From NCBI GenBank assembly GCA_003138795.1, contig PLHC01000076.1, positions 1 through 49,005 of the forward strand: a stretch of DNA of 49,005 nucleotides. Reading direction: 5' to 3'. The translations under genes were made by a program, and so were the position numbers. The notes under the pieces were generated by a model. It saw nothing but the letters and a program-made list of their open reading frames with translations, was not told where the DNA came from and ran no database searches. This document shows, piece by piece, positions 30,318-38,003 of this stretch (within the stretch, counting starts at the first letter, position 1; the number at the start of each line of letters is the position of its first letter). Origin of the DNA: Granulicella sp. (lineage in GTDB: Bacteria; Acidobacteriota; Terriglobia; Terriglobales; Acidobacteriaceae).

Positions 30318-31082
30318 ATGAGTGATGAGTTGGCGGCAAATGTAGAGGAGTTCGCGCCGGCAGAAGGTGGTTCCAGCAGTATTCGGGTTATTCTTGCGGA
30401 CTCCCAGGCGATCTATCGCGTTGGGATGAGGAAGGTGTTTGCGGTCGAGGATGATATACGCGTTGTGGCACAGGCCGAGACGCTGGAGAACCTGTACGCG
30501 GCGTTGCAGCGCTTTCCGACGGACATTGTGGTGCTTGAGGGCCATCTGATCGCCGGAACAGTGGATGCGATTCCCGATTTTATGCGGCGGGCTCCGAAGG
30601 CCAAGCTGATTGTGCAGATATCTTCGAGCGATGAGAGCAATACGGTCGAACTGTTCCGGCGTGGCGTGCGCGGGGTTGTGCCGCGATCGATCTCGCCGGA
30701 CATGCTGGTGAAGTGTGTGCGCAGGGTCGCGGAAGGAGAGACGTGGATCGACAACCAGTCGATCGGCTGGGTGATCGATGCGTATCGCGAGCAGGCGTCG
30801 ATGCTGACGAATCCGCGTTCGCAGCCGCGGCTCTCAGAGAAGGAACTGGCGATCATTGCGTGCATTACGCGGGGCATGCGGAATAAAGAGATTGCCTACC
30901 AGGTCGGGACGACGGAGCAGGTGGTGAAGAACTATCTGCGGAAGATCTATGACAAGCTCGGCGTTGCAGACCGGCTGGAACTGGCGCTTTATTGCCTGCA
31001 CCACAAGATTCTGCAGTCGCATGCGGTAGCTGCGGAGGTTCCGTTTACGGATCCGGGGATTCCGCTTCGTGCGAAGCTGTAG
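30318..31082 (+). CDS. NarL/LuxR-type DNA-binding regulator with degenerate receiver domain
   Basis: The 254-aa protein has an N-terminal receiver-like domain (IRVILADSQAIYRVGMRKVFA..) and a C-terminal LuxR HTH (LSEKELAIIACITRGMRNKEIAYQVGTTEQVVKNYLRKIYDKLGV). At the phospho-acceptor position the sequence is TDIVVLEGHL, so the usual Asp is Glu (GAG codon). The conserved Lys is replaced by Arg (GVVPRSISPDML), and the acidic pair is reduced to ADSQ. Phosphorylation is therefore unlikely; Glu can mimic an active state. It follows the PilZ gene by 6 bp. A tail of about 30 residues follows the HTH. Target genes are unknown. Confidence 0.85.
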   Translation: MSDELAANVEEFAPAEGGSSSIRVILADSQAIYRVGMRKVFAVEDDIRVVAQAETLENLYAALQRFPTDIVVLEGHLIAGTVDAIPDFMRRAPKAKLIVQISSSDESNTVELFRRGVRGVVPRSISPDMLVKCVRRVAEGETWIDNQSIGWVIDAYREQASMLTNPRSQPRLSEKELAIIACITRGMRNKEIAYQVGTTEQVVKNYLRKIYDKLGVADRLELALYCLHHKILQSHAVAAEVPFTDPGIPLRAKL

Positions 31083-31097
31083 CGACGCACTGAGGGT

Positions 31098-31385
31098 GTG
31101 ATTCCGGTGCACCTGAATGAGTTGGCGCCGCCGGCGGTGGGGGCTGTGTTTCCCGGAGTGGCGTATCAGCCTGGTAACCTGCTTGCGTCGCGAAACAGTG
31201 TCTTTCAGACGGGGATTGCGGCGCACTTCTGGTTCCCGGTGGAGTTTGGGGTGATCCACGAGCGCGGGGCGATCAAGGTGTATGGCAGCGGGCTGGTTTC
31301 GTCGCATGGCGAGTGCACGCATGTGGTGGAGTCGTTCGACCAGATCTACGAGGCGGCAAAAGAGGCGGAGTCGCGGCTGGGTTGA
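31098..31385 (+). pseudogene. phhA: remnant of aromatic amino acid (phenylalanine-4-) hydroxylase, C-terminal part
   Basis: The 95-aa frame contains HFWFPVEFGVIHERGAIKVY followed by GSGLVSSHGE, the conserved block after the iron site of biopterin-dependent hydroxylases (typically 'YWYTVEFGLI..YGAGLLSS'). It ends THVVESFDQIYEAAKEA, like the usual 'FVIDSFEQLF' terminus. The N-terminal two thirds, including the HEFFGH-type iron ligands, are missing, and about 25 residues seem deleted between SSHGE and VVESF. Residues 1-35 are unlike the family. A functional enzyme is therefore excluded. It lies 15 bp downstream of the regulator gene. Confidence 0.6.
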
Positions 31386-31396
31386 TGGGGCGTTGT

Positions 31397-31425
31397 TTGA
31401 CGGCTTGGGGGTGCGCGGCTACGCT
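31397..31425 (+). promoter_or_regulatory. sigma70-like promoter for the sulfite reductase operon
   Basis: TTGACG (31397-31402) and TACGCT (31420-31425) are separated by exactly 17 bp. Transcription from it would start at about 31431-31433, at or next to the ATG of the Cys-rich leader ORF, so the leader would be leaderless or nearly so. The assignment is by eye. Confidence 0.5.
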
Positions 31426-31431
31426 TGAGAG

Positions 31432-31506
31432 ATGAGTCTTTCGCGCATCGCAGCTTGTTGTCCTTGTCCCGGCCTTGAGGCCTCGGACGCTGCTGCTCGA
31501 AGATGA
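31432..31506 (+). CDS. 24-codon Cys-rich leader peptide (putative cysteine attenuator)
   Basis: This ORF is too short for the track. It starts with ATG and encodes 24 residues with four small or neutral residues, then AACCPCPG: two adjacent Cys codons (TGT TGT), Pro, and a third TGT. It ends TGA 25 bases before a terminator hairpin that precedes the sulfite reductase gene. Three TGT codons in four, in a random 24-codon stretch of GC-rich DNA, are unlikely by chance. The placement matches ribosome-mediated attenuation: stalling at Cys codons when cysteine is scarce would favour read-through into sulfur assimilation genes. The function is inference from arrangement; the coding sequence itself is directly visible. 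Confidence 0.65.
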   Translation: MSLSRIAACCPCPGLEASDAAARR

Positions 31507-31531
31507 GCAAATGCTGAGAGTTACCCCGAGT

Positions 31532-31564
31532 GCCCACGAATGATCTCGTGGGCCTTTGTTTTTT
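31532..31564 (+). terminator. intrinsic terminator/attenuator in the sulfite reductase leader
   Basis: A perfect 8-bp stem GCCCACGA / TCGTGGGC with loop ATGATC is followed by CTTTGTTTTTT. It lies between the Cys-rich leader ORF and the sir start, in front of the gene rather than behind one, which indicates attenuation. A competing pairing of CTCGG inside the leader ORF with CCGAG just 5' of the stem is possible. Confidence 0.75.
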
Positions 31565-31585
31565 GAGATGGATTGGAGAAACCCG

Positions 31586-33313
31586 TTGAGCGAAGCCGTT
31601 AACCCTGGTACGAGTGCCGTTGCAGTGAAAGAGACGAAAGCGCAGAGGTCTGAACGCCTGAAGCGCGAGAAGAATCCGTGGGCGGCTTGGGACGAGGTGC
31701 GGCAGTTTGCGCGCGCGGGCCGCGGGAGCGTGCTGCCGGAGTGGGCTGAGTTCTACTTTAAGTGGTGGGGAGTCTATTCGCAGGGCGATGGTGTGGGTGT
31801 GACGGGCGGAGTGGGCGGCGTAGGCAAGGCTACTGAATATTTCATGATGCGCATTGGGCTGCCGAATGGGCTGCTGACGGCGAAGCAAGTGCATGCGATC
31901 GCAGACATCACGGCGAAGTATGCGCGTGGTGTGGCGGACATTACGACGCGGCAGAATATTCAGCTGCACTGGCTGACGATTGAGAAGCTGCCGGAGATTG
32001 TGGAGGCGCTGACCGAAGTTGGGTTGTCGCCGAAGGGAGCTTGCGGCGATGTGGTGCGTAATGTGACCGGATGTCCTCTGGCTGGGCGGGATGGCCATGA
32101 GTTGCTGGATGCGTCGCCGCTGGCGGTGGAGGTGGCGCGTTTGCTGACGGCGAATCCGGAGTTTTATAACCTGCCGAGGAAGTTCAAGATCTCGGTGACG
32201 GGTTGCCCGATCTGGTGCAGCTATCCGGAGATCAACGATGTGGGGTTGACCGGCCTGAAGCGTGTGAAGGATGGCAGGGGGGAGGTTGGCTATAGCCTGC
32301 GCGTGGGCGGAGGGCTTTCGGCCGAGCCGCATCTTGCGGTGCGGTTGAATGTGTTTATTCCGCAGGACAAGGCGCTGGATGTGGTGAAGACCGTGTGCGA
32401 GATCTTCCGCGAGCAGGATGCGCTGCGTGAGAGCCGGACGCATGCGCGAATGAAGTATCTGTTTATGCGCCATGGATGGACGGCAGAGTCGATGCTCGCG
32501 GCGATTGAGGAGAAGCTTGGGTACAGGTTCGATCCGGCTGAAGAAGGGCCGGTTGCGGATGATGTGTATCGCGACCATGTAGGCGTGCACAGGCAGCGGC
32601 AGGAGGGGCAGAGCTACGTAGGAGTGACGGTGCTGAATGGCCGGCTGAACCCGGAGCAGCTTCATGCGCTGGCAGCCTTGTCCGAGACGTACGGAGACGG
32701 GCATCTGCGCGCGACGATTGGGCAAAATATCGTGCTGGTGAATATTCCGAATGCGAAGACACAGGAGCTGGTGGAGAAGATCGTCGCGCTGGGGTTGCAG
32801 GTTGAGCCGTCGGTGTTTTATCGCGGTGCGGTGGCTTGTACGGGAACGGAGTTTTGCAAGCTGGCGATCGCGGAGACGAAAGGGTTTGCGAAGTGGCTTG
32901 TCGGGGAGATGGAGGAGCGGCTGCCGGAGTTCGATCAGCAACTGCGGCTGCATGTGACGGGCTGCACGAACAGTTGCGGACAGAGCTGGATTGCGGACCT
33001 GGGGCTCGAGGGTAAGAAGTTGAAGAAGGACGGCAAGATGGTCGATGCGTTCTACTTCTGCGTCGGCGGCGCTGTTGGTGAGTATGCAGGGATTGCGCGG
33101 CAGATCGGGTATCGTGCGGCTGCGGAGGATTGCCCGGAGGCGATCGAGCGGTTGCTGCGTGGGTATCTCAAGCAGCGCCGTGAGGGCGAGAATCTGCGCT
33201 CGTACTTCCGGCGCACCAGCGATGAGGATCTGAGGGTGCAGCTTGCGGGAGGTGTCGTGGAGCTGGTGGAACGCGATCCGTCGCCGGGACGCGTTCCCAG
33301 CAATATTGGCTAA
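31586..33313 (+). CDS. ferredoxin-type sulfite (nitrite/sulfite) reductase, siroheme enzyme
   Basis: I prefer the TTG at 31586 (SEAVNPGTSAVAV), with GGAG 7 bp upstream, over the ATG at 31568, which follows the T-run directly. This gives 575 aa. The protein has the two-fold NirA/SiR repeat: TTRQNIQLHWLTIEKLPEIV and GDGHLRATIGQNIVLVNI. The 4Fe-4S/siroheme cysteines are in ACTGTEFCK and GCTNSCGQ. It reduces sulfite to sulfide (or nitrite to ammonia). The siroheme genes downstream fit either; the Cys leader argues for sulfite. Expected electron donor is ferredoxin, since no flavoprotein subunit is adjacent. Confidence 0.92.
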   Translation: MSEAVNPGTSAVAVKETKAQRSERLKREKNPWAAWDEVRQFARAGRGSVLPEWAEFYFKWWGVYSQGDGVGVTGGVGGVGKATEYFMMRIGLPNGLLTAKQVHAIADITAKYARGVADITTRQNIQLHWLTIEKLPEIVEALTEVGLSPKGACGDVVRNVTGCPLAGRDGHELLDASPLAVEVARLLTANPEFYNLPRKFKISVTGCPIWCSYPEINDVGLTGLKRVKDGRGEVGYSLRVGGGLSAEPHLAVRLNVFIPQDKALDVVKTVCEIFREQDALRESRTHARMKYLFMRHGWTAESMLAAIEEKLGYRFDPAEEGPVADDVYRDHVGVHRQRQEGQSYVGVTVLNGRLNPEQLHALAALSETYGDGHLRATIGQNIVLVNIPNAKTQELVEKIVALGLQVEPSVFYRGAVACTGTEFCKLAIAETKGFAKWLVGEMEERLPEFDQQLRLHVTGCTNSCGQSWIADLGLEGKKLKKDGKMVDAFYFCVGGAVGEYAGIARQIGYRAAAEDCPEAIERLLRGYLKQRREGENLRSYFRRTSDEDLRVQLAGGVVELVERDPSPGRVPSNIG

Positions 33314-33338
33314 GGAGTTTCGGTATGAGGCATTCCCG

Positions 33339-33989
33339 ATGAGTTTGTTTCCGATCTTTCTGAAGCTTGCGGCGCGGCCATGCGTGGTGGTGGGCGCGGG
33401 GAATATTGCGGCGTCGAAGATTGAGAGCCTGCTGATTGCGGAGGCGAGCGTGACGGTGATTGCGCCGGAGGCTCTGCCGCGCGTGCGGGCGTGGGTGGAG
33501 GCGGGCGAGCTAACGTGGCACCAGCGGGCGTATCGGCAGGGGGATCTAGGTGGTGCGTTTCTCGTGGTTGCGGGAACAGCTACGCCTGCCGTGAACCGCG
33601 CGGTGTATGCGGAGGCGAGTGCGGCGGGGATTCTGTGCAATGCGGTGGATGATCCGCCGTTCTGCGACTACTACTTTCCGTCGGTGGTGCGGAGAGGCGA
33701 GTTGCAGATTGCAATCTCGACTGCGGGGGAGAGCCCGGCGCTGGCACAGCGGCTGAGGAAGGAGATCAATGCGCAGTTGCCGCTGGATACGGGTGAGTGG
33801 CTGATGGAGCTGGGACGTCTGCGGCGTGAGGTTACGGCTGTGGAGCCGGTTGGCGAGGAGCGAAAATTGTTGCTGCATGAGCTGGCGCAGCGCGAGGTGT
33901 GCGGGTATGCAGGGTGTCCTTCGCGGATGAGGGCACAGCAGCATGCGCGGGAGCATGGATTCCTTCCGGCTAAGGAGATTGCTGGATGA
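33339..33989 (+). CDS. precorrin-2 dehydrogenase/sirohydrochlorin ferrochelatase domain protein (CysG N-terminal type)
   Basis: I start at the internal ATG (MSLFPIFLKLAARPCVVVGAGNIAASKIESLL), giving 216 aa; the listed ORF begins within the sir gene. The NAD-binding motif VVGAGNIAASK, NAVDDPPFCDYYFPSVVRRGELQIAISTAGESPALAQRLRKEI and the helical dimerisation region identify the SirC/Met8/CysG-N family. It makes sirohydrochlorin from precorrin-2 and may insert iron to give siroheme for the upstream reductase. A mini-ORF MRHSR behind TAAGGAG ends in a TGA that overlaps this ATG, suggesting coupled initiation. The tail contains a Cys pair (REVCGYAGCPS) of unknown role. Confidence 0.9.
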   Translation: MSLFPIFLKLAARPCVVVGAGNIAASKIESLLIAEASVTVIAPEALPRVRAWVEAGELTWHQRAYRQGDLGGAFLVVAGTATPAVNRAVYAEASAAGILCNAVDDPPFCDYYFPSVVRRGELQIAISTAGESPALAQRLRKEINAQLPLDTGEWLMELGRLRREVTAVEPVGEERKLLLHELAQREVCGYAGCPSRMRAQQHAREHGFLPAKEIAG

Positions 33990-34786
33990 GCTTCGCGGCG
34001 AAAGGGACAGTCTATTTGGTGGGCGCGGGGCCGGGCGATCCGGAGCTGCTGACGGTGCGTGCGCTGCGGCTGCTGGAGACGGCGGATGTGGTGTTGCATG
34101 ATGACCTTGTGCCGGAGGAGGTGCTTGCACTGGTGCATCGTCATGCGCTGATTACGAGTGTGGGCAAGCGCTGTGGACGGCCGCGGATTACGCAGGCGGG
34201 GATCCATACGCTGATGATCGAGTCGGCAAGGGCGGGGCAGTCGGTGGTGCGGCTGAAGAGTGGCGACCCGCTGGTGTTTGGGCGAGCGGGCGAAGAGATT
34301 GCTGCGCTGCGAGCGGCGGAGATTCCGTTTGAGGTGGTTCCGGGCGTGACGGCGGCGTTCGCGGCAGGAGCGGCGCTGGCGCTGCCTCTGACGGATCGCA
34401 AGAGTGCGTCGAAGCTGATCTTCTGCACCGGACATCATGCTGCGGAGAAGATAGGCGCGAGGCCGATCTGGAGTGGGACCCTGCCCGAGGATGCGACGCT
34501 GGTGGTGTATATGCCGGGTCGCGATATGGCAAGGATCGCGCGGGAGCTTCGGGAGGCGGGTGTGGGTGAGGATGTGGCGTGCTGCGCGATCTCGCACGCG
34601 GCTACGTCGCGACAGAGTTATGCGGCAGCGATGCTGGGGGAGCTGCCGGAGTTGGTGTGCGGACCCGCGCCGCTGCTGCTGCTGATTGGGCGAGCAATGC
34701 AGGGACTGCTCGATGCAGATGGAGTGGATGCGGCTGCGTTGACGGTGATCGACGAAGCTGCGGCGGAGATGCGTGGAGAGAGTTAG
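33986..34786 (+). CDS. cobA: uroporphyrinogen-III C-methyltransferase
   Basis: The 266-aa protein shows the SUMT signature: VYLVGAGPGDPELLTVRALRLLETADVVLHDDLV, VGKRCGRPRITQAGIHTLM, VVRLKSGDPLVFGRAGEEI, and IPFEVVPGVTAAFAAGA. It makes precorrin-2 from uroporphyrinogen III with two SAM-dependent methylations, feeding the preceding enzyme. Its ATG overlaps the previous stop by four bases (ATGA). Together the three genes form a siroheme-sulfite reductase operon. Its stop overlaps the convergent hydrolase gene by four bases. Confidence 0.95.
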   Translation: MSFAAKGTVYLVGAGPGDPELLTVRALRLLETADVVLHDDLVPEEVLALVHRHALITSVGKRCGRPRITQAGIHTLMIESARAGQSVVRLKSGDPLVFGRAGEEIAALRAAEIPFEVVPGVTAAFAAGAALALPLTDRKSASKLIFCTGHHAAEKIGARPIWSGTLPEDATLVVYMPGRDMARIARELREAGVGEDVACCAISHAATSRQSYAAAMLGELPELVCGPAPLLLLIGRAMQGLLDADGVDAAALTVIDEAAAEMRGES

Positions 34787-35871
34787 TGCTTCGGCGCGGA
34801 CTCGTTGAGTAATTGCACGAGGTAGTTCTGCCAGACTGCGGCCTGGGTGTGGGTGCCGTGGCCGCGCGTCTGGTCTGAGATGGGGATGAGGACGAACTGG
34901 GCGTGGGGCATGGTGTGGACCATCTTTTCGGCGATGCCTAGCTCGGGTGGGTTGATGAAGTCGTCGGCGGAGTTGATCCACATGACCGGTACGGTGATGC
35001 GGTCTAGGTCCTGGCTGGGATCGTAGTTGCGTGAGGCGTCGACGTAGTAGATGAGGTTGTTGGCGTCGGTTGCGGCGACGGTGCGGGCGAGGACTTGGTC
35101 TACGTAGGCTTCGGCTGTTGCGCGTGTGGGCTCCTGCTTCTGCATGACGAGCGGTGCTGAGCCCATGATGAGGAGCATCTCGTTGGCGGTGCGGAGGCCT
35201 TCGATGGGCTCGGTGGTGTAATCGCCATTCTTCCAGACAGGATCGCGTTCGATATTCTCGATGGCCATGTAGCGCATCATGCGGTTGCGGCCGGCGATCG
35301 GTACGGGCAGGCAGGCGAGTGGCATGAGCGCGTCGGCGAATCCGGGGTAGGTCTCGCCCCAGACGAAGCTCTGCATGCAGCCCATGGAGGTTCCGAGGAT
35401 GAGGCGGACATGATCGATGTGCAGACCGTCGAGAAGCATCTGGTGCTGCGAGCGAACCATGTCGTCGTAGTCGTAGTGGGGGAACTTCATGCACAGGCCA
35501 TCGGAGGGTTTGGAGGCTTCGCCCTGGCCGATGTCGTCGGGGAAGATGAGAAAGTAGTGGGTGATGTCGAGGGGCTGGCCGGGGCCGAAGAGCACGGTGG
35601 AGAACTGCGGCGCGAAGAGCGAGTGTGCGCTGCCGCCGGTGCCGTGCAGGAGGAGGACGGCATTGTCAACGCGGCCGGAGGCGTCGCGGTGCGGCGTGCC
35701 GAGGGTGAGGTAGTGGAGCTTCAGTTCGGGGAGGGATTCGCCGGAGCCGAAGTGGAAGTCATGCGCGATGTAGTTGCCTGGCGTGCCGGTGTAGGCGGGC
35801 GTGGATGCGGTCTGGGCGCTGACGCACGAGGCGCATACAAGGAGAGTTGCTAACCAGAGGGACCGATGCAT
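34783..35871 (-). CDS. exported alpha/beta hydrolase of the MetX (homoserine O-acetyltransferase) superfamily
   Basis: The 362-aa protein has a signal peptide (MHRSLWLATLLVCASCVSAQ), unlike true cytoplasmic MetX. The fold motifs are clear: LPELKLHYLTLGTP, NAVLLLHGTGGSAHSLF, FPDDIGQGEASKPSDGL, nucleophile elbow LILGTSMGCMQSFVWGE, an Asp in WINSADDFINPPELG, and the His in RGHGTHTQA. So an active Ser-Asp-His triad is likely. Export argues for a hydrolytic role in the periplasm rather than methionine synthesis. It lies downstream of the M61 peptidase on the same strand; a hairpin lies between them. Substrate unknown. Confidence 0.85.
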   Translation of the reverse strand: MHRSLWLATLLVCASCVSAQTASTPAYTGTPGNYIAHDFHFGSGESLPELKLHYLTLGTPHRDASGRVDNAVLLLHGTGGSAHSLFAPQFSTVLFGPGQPLDITHYFLIFPDDIGQGEASKPSDGLCMKFPHYDYDDMVRSQHQMLLDGLHIDHVRLILGTSMGCMQSFVWGETYPGFADALMPLACLPVPIAGRNRMMRYMAIENIERDPVWKNGDYTTEPIEGLRTANEMLLIMGSAPLVMQKQEPTRATAEAYVDQVLARTVAATDANNLIYYVDASRNYDPSQDLDRITVPVMWINSADDFINPPELGIAEKMVHTMPHAQFVLIPISDQTRGHGTHTQAAVWQNYLVQLLNESAPKH

Positions 35872-35897
35872 CGAAGACTCCTGTGTTGAGATGAGAA

Positions 35898-35925
35898 GGA
35901 CGCGAACGGTGATGCGTTCGCGCCC
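35898..35925 (-). terminator. hairpin between M61 peptidase and MetX-like gene
   Basis: The stem CGCGAACG / CGTTCGCG with loop GTGATG lies 12 bp downstream of the M61 peptidase stop on the minus strand and is followed there by CCTTCTC. The tail is only moderately T-rich, so termination may be partial. Confidence 0.5.
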
Positions 35926-35936
35926 TTTGGTTGTGG

Positions 35937-37862
35937 CTACCTGGTTGTGGCTGCGGCGGGTGCTGCGGCTGGGGGTTTGGTGAGGGGAGTGGTGATCTCG
36001 TCGAGGTAGTCTTTGGTTCCTTCGACGCGGACCATTGCGGGGTAGCGCTCGCCGTCGTGGTAGTCGATGCTGACCGGGGTGATGTAGCTCTCGGACTGCA
36101 CAAGGAGGTGGATGGGGTCCTTGCTGGATTTGGCTGCGATGATGGCTTGCTGCAGCGCGTCGGCGGAGAAGACGCGACCGTTGATAGCGATGAGCTTCTG
36201 GCCGGGGGCGAGCTTGGCCTGGTCGGCAGGGCCGCCCCAGCGGACGTCGCGGATGGTGCCGTCGTCTTCGATCTGCAGGCCGAGGGAGTACCAGACGTTG
36301 GGACCGCCGTGACTGAGCCGACTGCTGCGCATCACCGTGGCCATGGACTCGGTGGGGTGATCCTGGTAGATGAGCTTGTAGCCGCCGCGCTCGATGCCGG
36401 CGAGATCGGCGTGGGGGTTGATGAGGTCGACGCGGTCGTGGAGGAAGCCGGCCCAGTCGTACTTGACGACCTCGTTGAGGTTGGTGATGAGCTCGGCGCG
36501 GTTGTAGTTGACGATAAGCGGGCCGGTGTTTCCGTCCTTGCCGAGGAAGATGTGGAGGAAGTCGGTGAGGGACTTCTGATCGTTGGTGAGCTCGCGGATC
36601 TTAGTGTCGGCGTCAAGCCAGAGGAGTTCGCCCTCCTGGTAGTAGTCCTGGCCGCGGCGCCAGTTGGACCAGGCGGGGTCGTCGTGGCGGAGGATACTGG
36701 CGGCGATGGCCGTGTCTTCGGTGGGGCGCCAGATGCGACCGGACTTGTAGTCGAGCTGCGCTGCGGAGGCGGCGAGCAGGTCGCGGTAGGCGGCCTGCGA
36801 CTTGAGGCCGGAGCGCGCGGCGAGAACGTTGCCGAGGTACTGGGTCATGCCCTCATACACCCAGAGCAGCGAGCCCTGCTGCATGGTGGCGAAGTCAGGC
36901 TGGTAGAGGTTGTAGGGGCGGCGATACTTGCCGTTCCAGGAATGGGTGAACTCATGGGAGAGCAGGTCGGCCTCCGGCAGTTGGTGCTGCTGGGTGGAGA
37001 AGGCCTTTTCGCCGACGCCGTTGTCGGAGGACTGGCCGTGCTCGAGGCCTTCGCCGCCAGCGATGTCGGAGAGCGTGAGCAAGAAGTGGTAGACGTGATA
37101 GTGGCGCGAGTTGTAGGCTGCGCCGGTTTCGCGGACGAGGTTGGAGATTTCGGCGAGGAGGTCGGGGCGAAGGTTGGAGTCGTTGGGCTCGTCGGAGACG
37201 ACGTCGATGAAGTGCCTGGGGGTGATCTCGGGAGCGAGGGCGAACTCGTGGAAGTACTCGCCGGCGATGACGGGCGAGTCCTCAAGCTGCTCGACGTTGG
37301 TGGTCTCAAATTGCGTGGTTCCGCCGACTTTTGCGTTGGGATCGTAGGGTGCGGCGGGGGTGAGGGCGGTGCCGATGCCCCAGCCGGCGGGGACGGTCAC
37401 ACTGGGCTGGATGGGGATGTCGCGGACGGGGGTGTTCGCCGGGTAGAGCAGGAGCTTCTCCCACTCGAGGACGGCGATCTTGTCGTCGGCGCGGGAGGTG
37501 ACGATGCAGTCGAGGTGGGCGTGGAGGGTGGTGACGCCGGCGGGGACATCGACGTGGAACTCGTAGAGGTTCTCGTCGTCGCGGCGCCAGGGAAGGGTCT
37601 TCGTCTCGCCTCCGGGGCCCTTGACGGAGAAGACGACGCCGGTGATGTCGGCGGCAGGGCCGGTGGGGCGGTGGTCGCCGGGGATCCATTCGGGGGTGAT
37701 GAAGGTGTTGGGACCGGGCTTTACGGGCAGGTCAATCTCGGCGTGGTAGAGCTCGCGCGGGGCCTCGGTGAGGTCGGCGGTGATGCGGATCGGGGTCTGG
37801 TTGAAGGCGGGGAGCGTGAGGGCAATAATTGCGGCGGCGAGGAGCAATGGCTTGCGGAGCAT
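35937..37862 (-). CDS. exported M61 family metallopeptidase (glycyl aminopeptidase-like) with PDZ domain
   Basis: The 641-aa protein has a signal peptide (MLRKPLLLAAAIIALTLPAF). An N-terminal beta-sandwich follows (YHAEIDLPVKPGPNTFITPEWIPGDH). The zinc site is LLSHEFTHSWNGKYRRPYNL (HExxH), with the downstream Glu in LLWVYEGMTQYLGNVLAARSG. A C-terminal PDZ domain is visible (LGLQIEDDGTIRDVRWGGPADQAKLAPGQKLIAINGR). This is the M61 layout. Family members release N-terminal Gly/Ala from peptides; here it would act in the periplasm. It is probably followed by the MetX-like gene as a partly linked unit. Confidence 0.93.
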   Translation of the reverse strand: MLRKPLLLAAAIIALTLPAFNQTPIRITADLTEAPRELYHAEIDLPVKPGPNTFITPEWIPGDHRPTGPAADITGVVFSVKGPGGETKTLPWRRDDENLYEFHVDVPAGVTTLHAHLDCIVTSRADDKIAVLEWEKLLLYPANTPVRDIPIQPSVTVPAGWGIGTALTPAAPYDPNAKVGGTTQFETTNVEQLEDSPVIAGEYFHEFALAPEITPRHFIDVVSDEPNDSNLRPDLLAEISNLVRETGAAYNSRHYHVYHFLLTLSDIAGGEGLEHGQSSDNGVGEKAFSTQQHQLPEADLLSHEFTHSWNGKYRRPYNLYQPDFATMQQGSLLWVYEGMTQYLGNVLAARSGLKSQAAYRDLLAASAAQLDYKSGRIWRPTEDTAIAASILRHDDPAWSNWRRGQDYYQEGELLWLDADTKIRELTNDQKSLTDFLHIFLGKDGNTGPLIVNYNRAELITNLNEVVKYDWAGFLHDRVDLINPHADLAGIERGGYKLIYQDHPTESMATVMRSSRLSHGGPNVWYSLGLQIEDDGTIRDVRWGGPADQAKLAPGQKLIAINGRVFSADALQQAIIAAKSSKDPIHLLVQSESYITPVSIDYHDGERYPAMVRVEGTKDYLDEITTPLTKPPAAAPAAATTR

Positions 37863-38003
37863 CGTTGGGAGGGCCTCTCTGAACAGCTGGAATGCAGGTG
37901 TACCTGAGGATACGTGAGCGGCTCACGACAAGACGCAGTTGCTGGAGAAATAGGGGTACCCGGTCTTGATGTCTTGACAGGGATTTGTGGACGGGTGGTC
38001 AGG

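Noticed and set aside
31507-31531. CTGAGAGTTACCCC in the sir leader looked like part of a TPP (THI-box) riboswitch
   Set aside because: Only this short block is similar; the rest of the conserved aptamer is missing and the downstream genes do not concern thiamine.
31346-35494. Long minus-strand ORFs (764 and 607 aa) opposite sir, the siroheme genes and the MetX-like gene
   Set aside because: Arg/His/Pro-rich shadow translations; the plus-strand genes carry clear catalytic motifs, and for the MetX-like gene the true minus frame is another one.
35931-37907. 658-aa plus-strand ORF opposite the M61 peptidase
   Set aside because: Gly/Val/Asp-rich shadow of a gene with intact HExxH, downstream Glu and PDZ domain on the minus strand.
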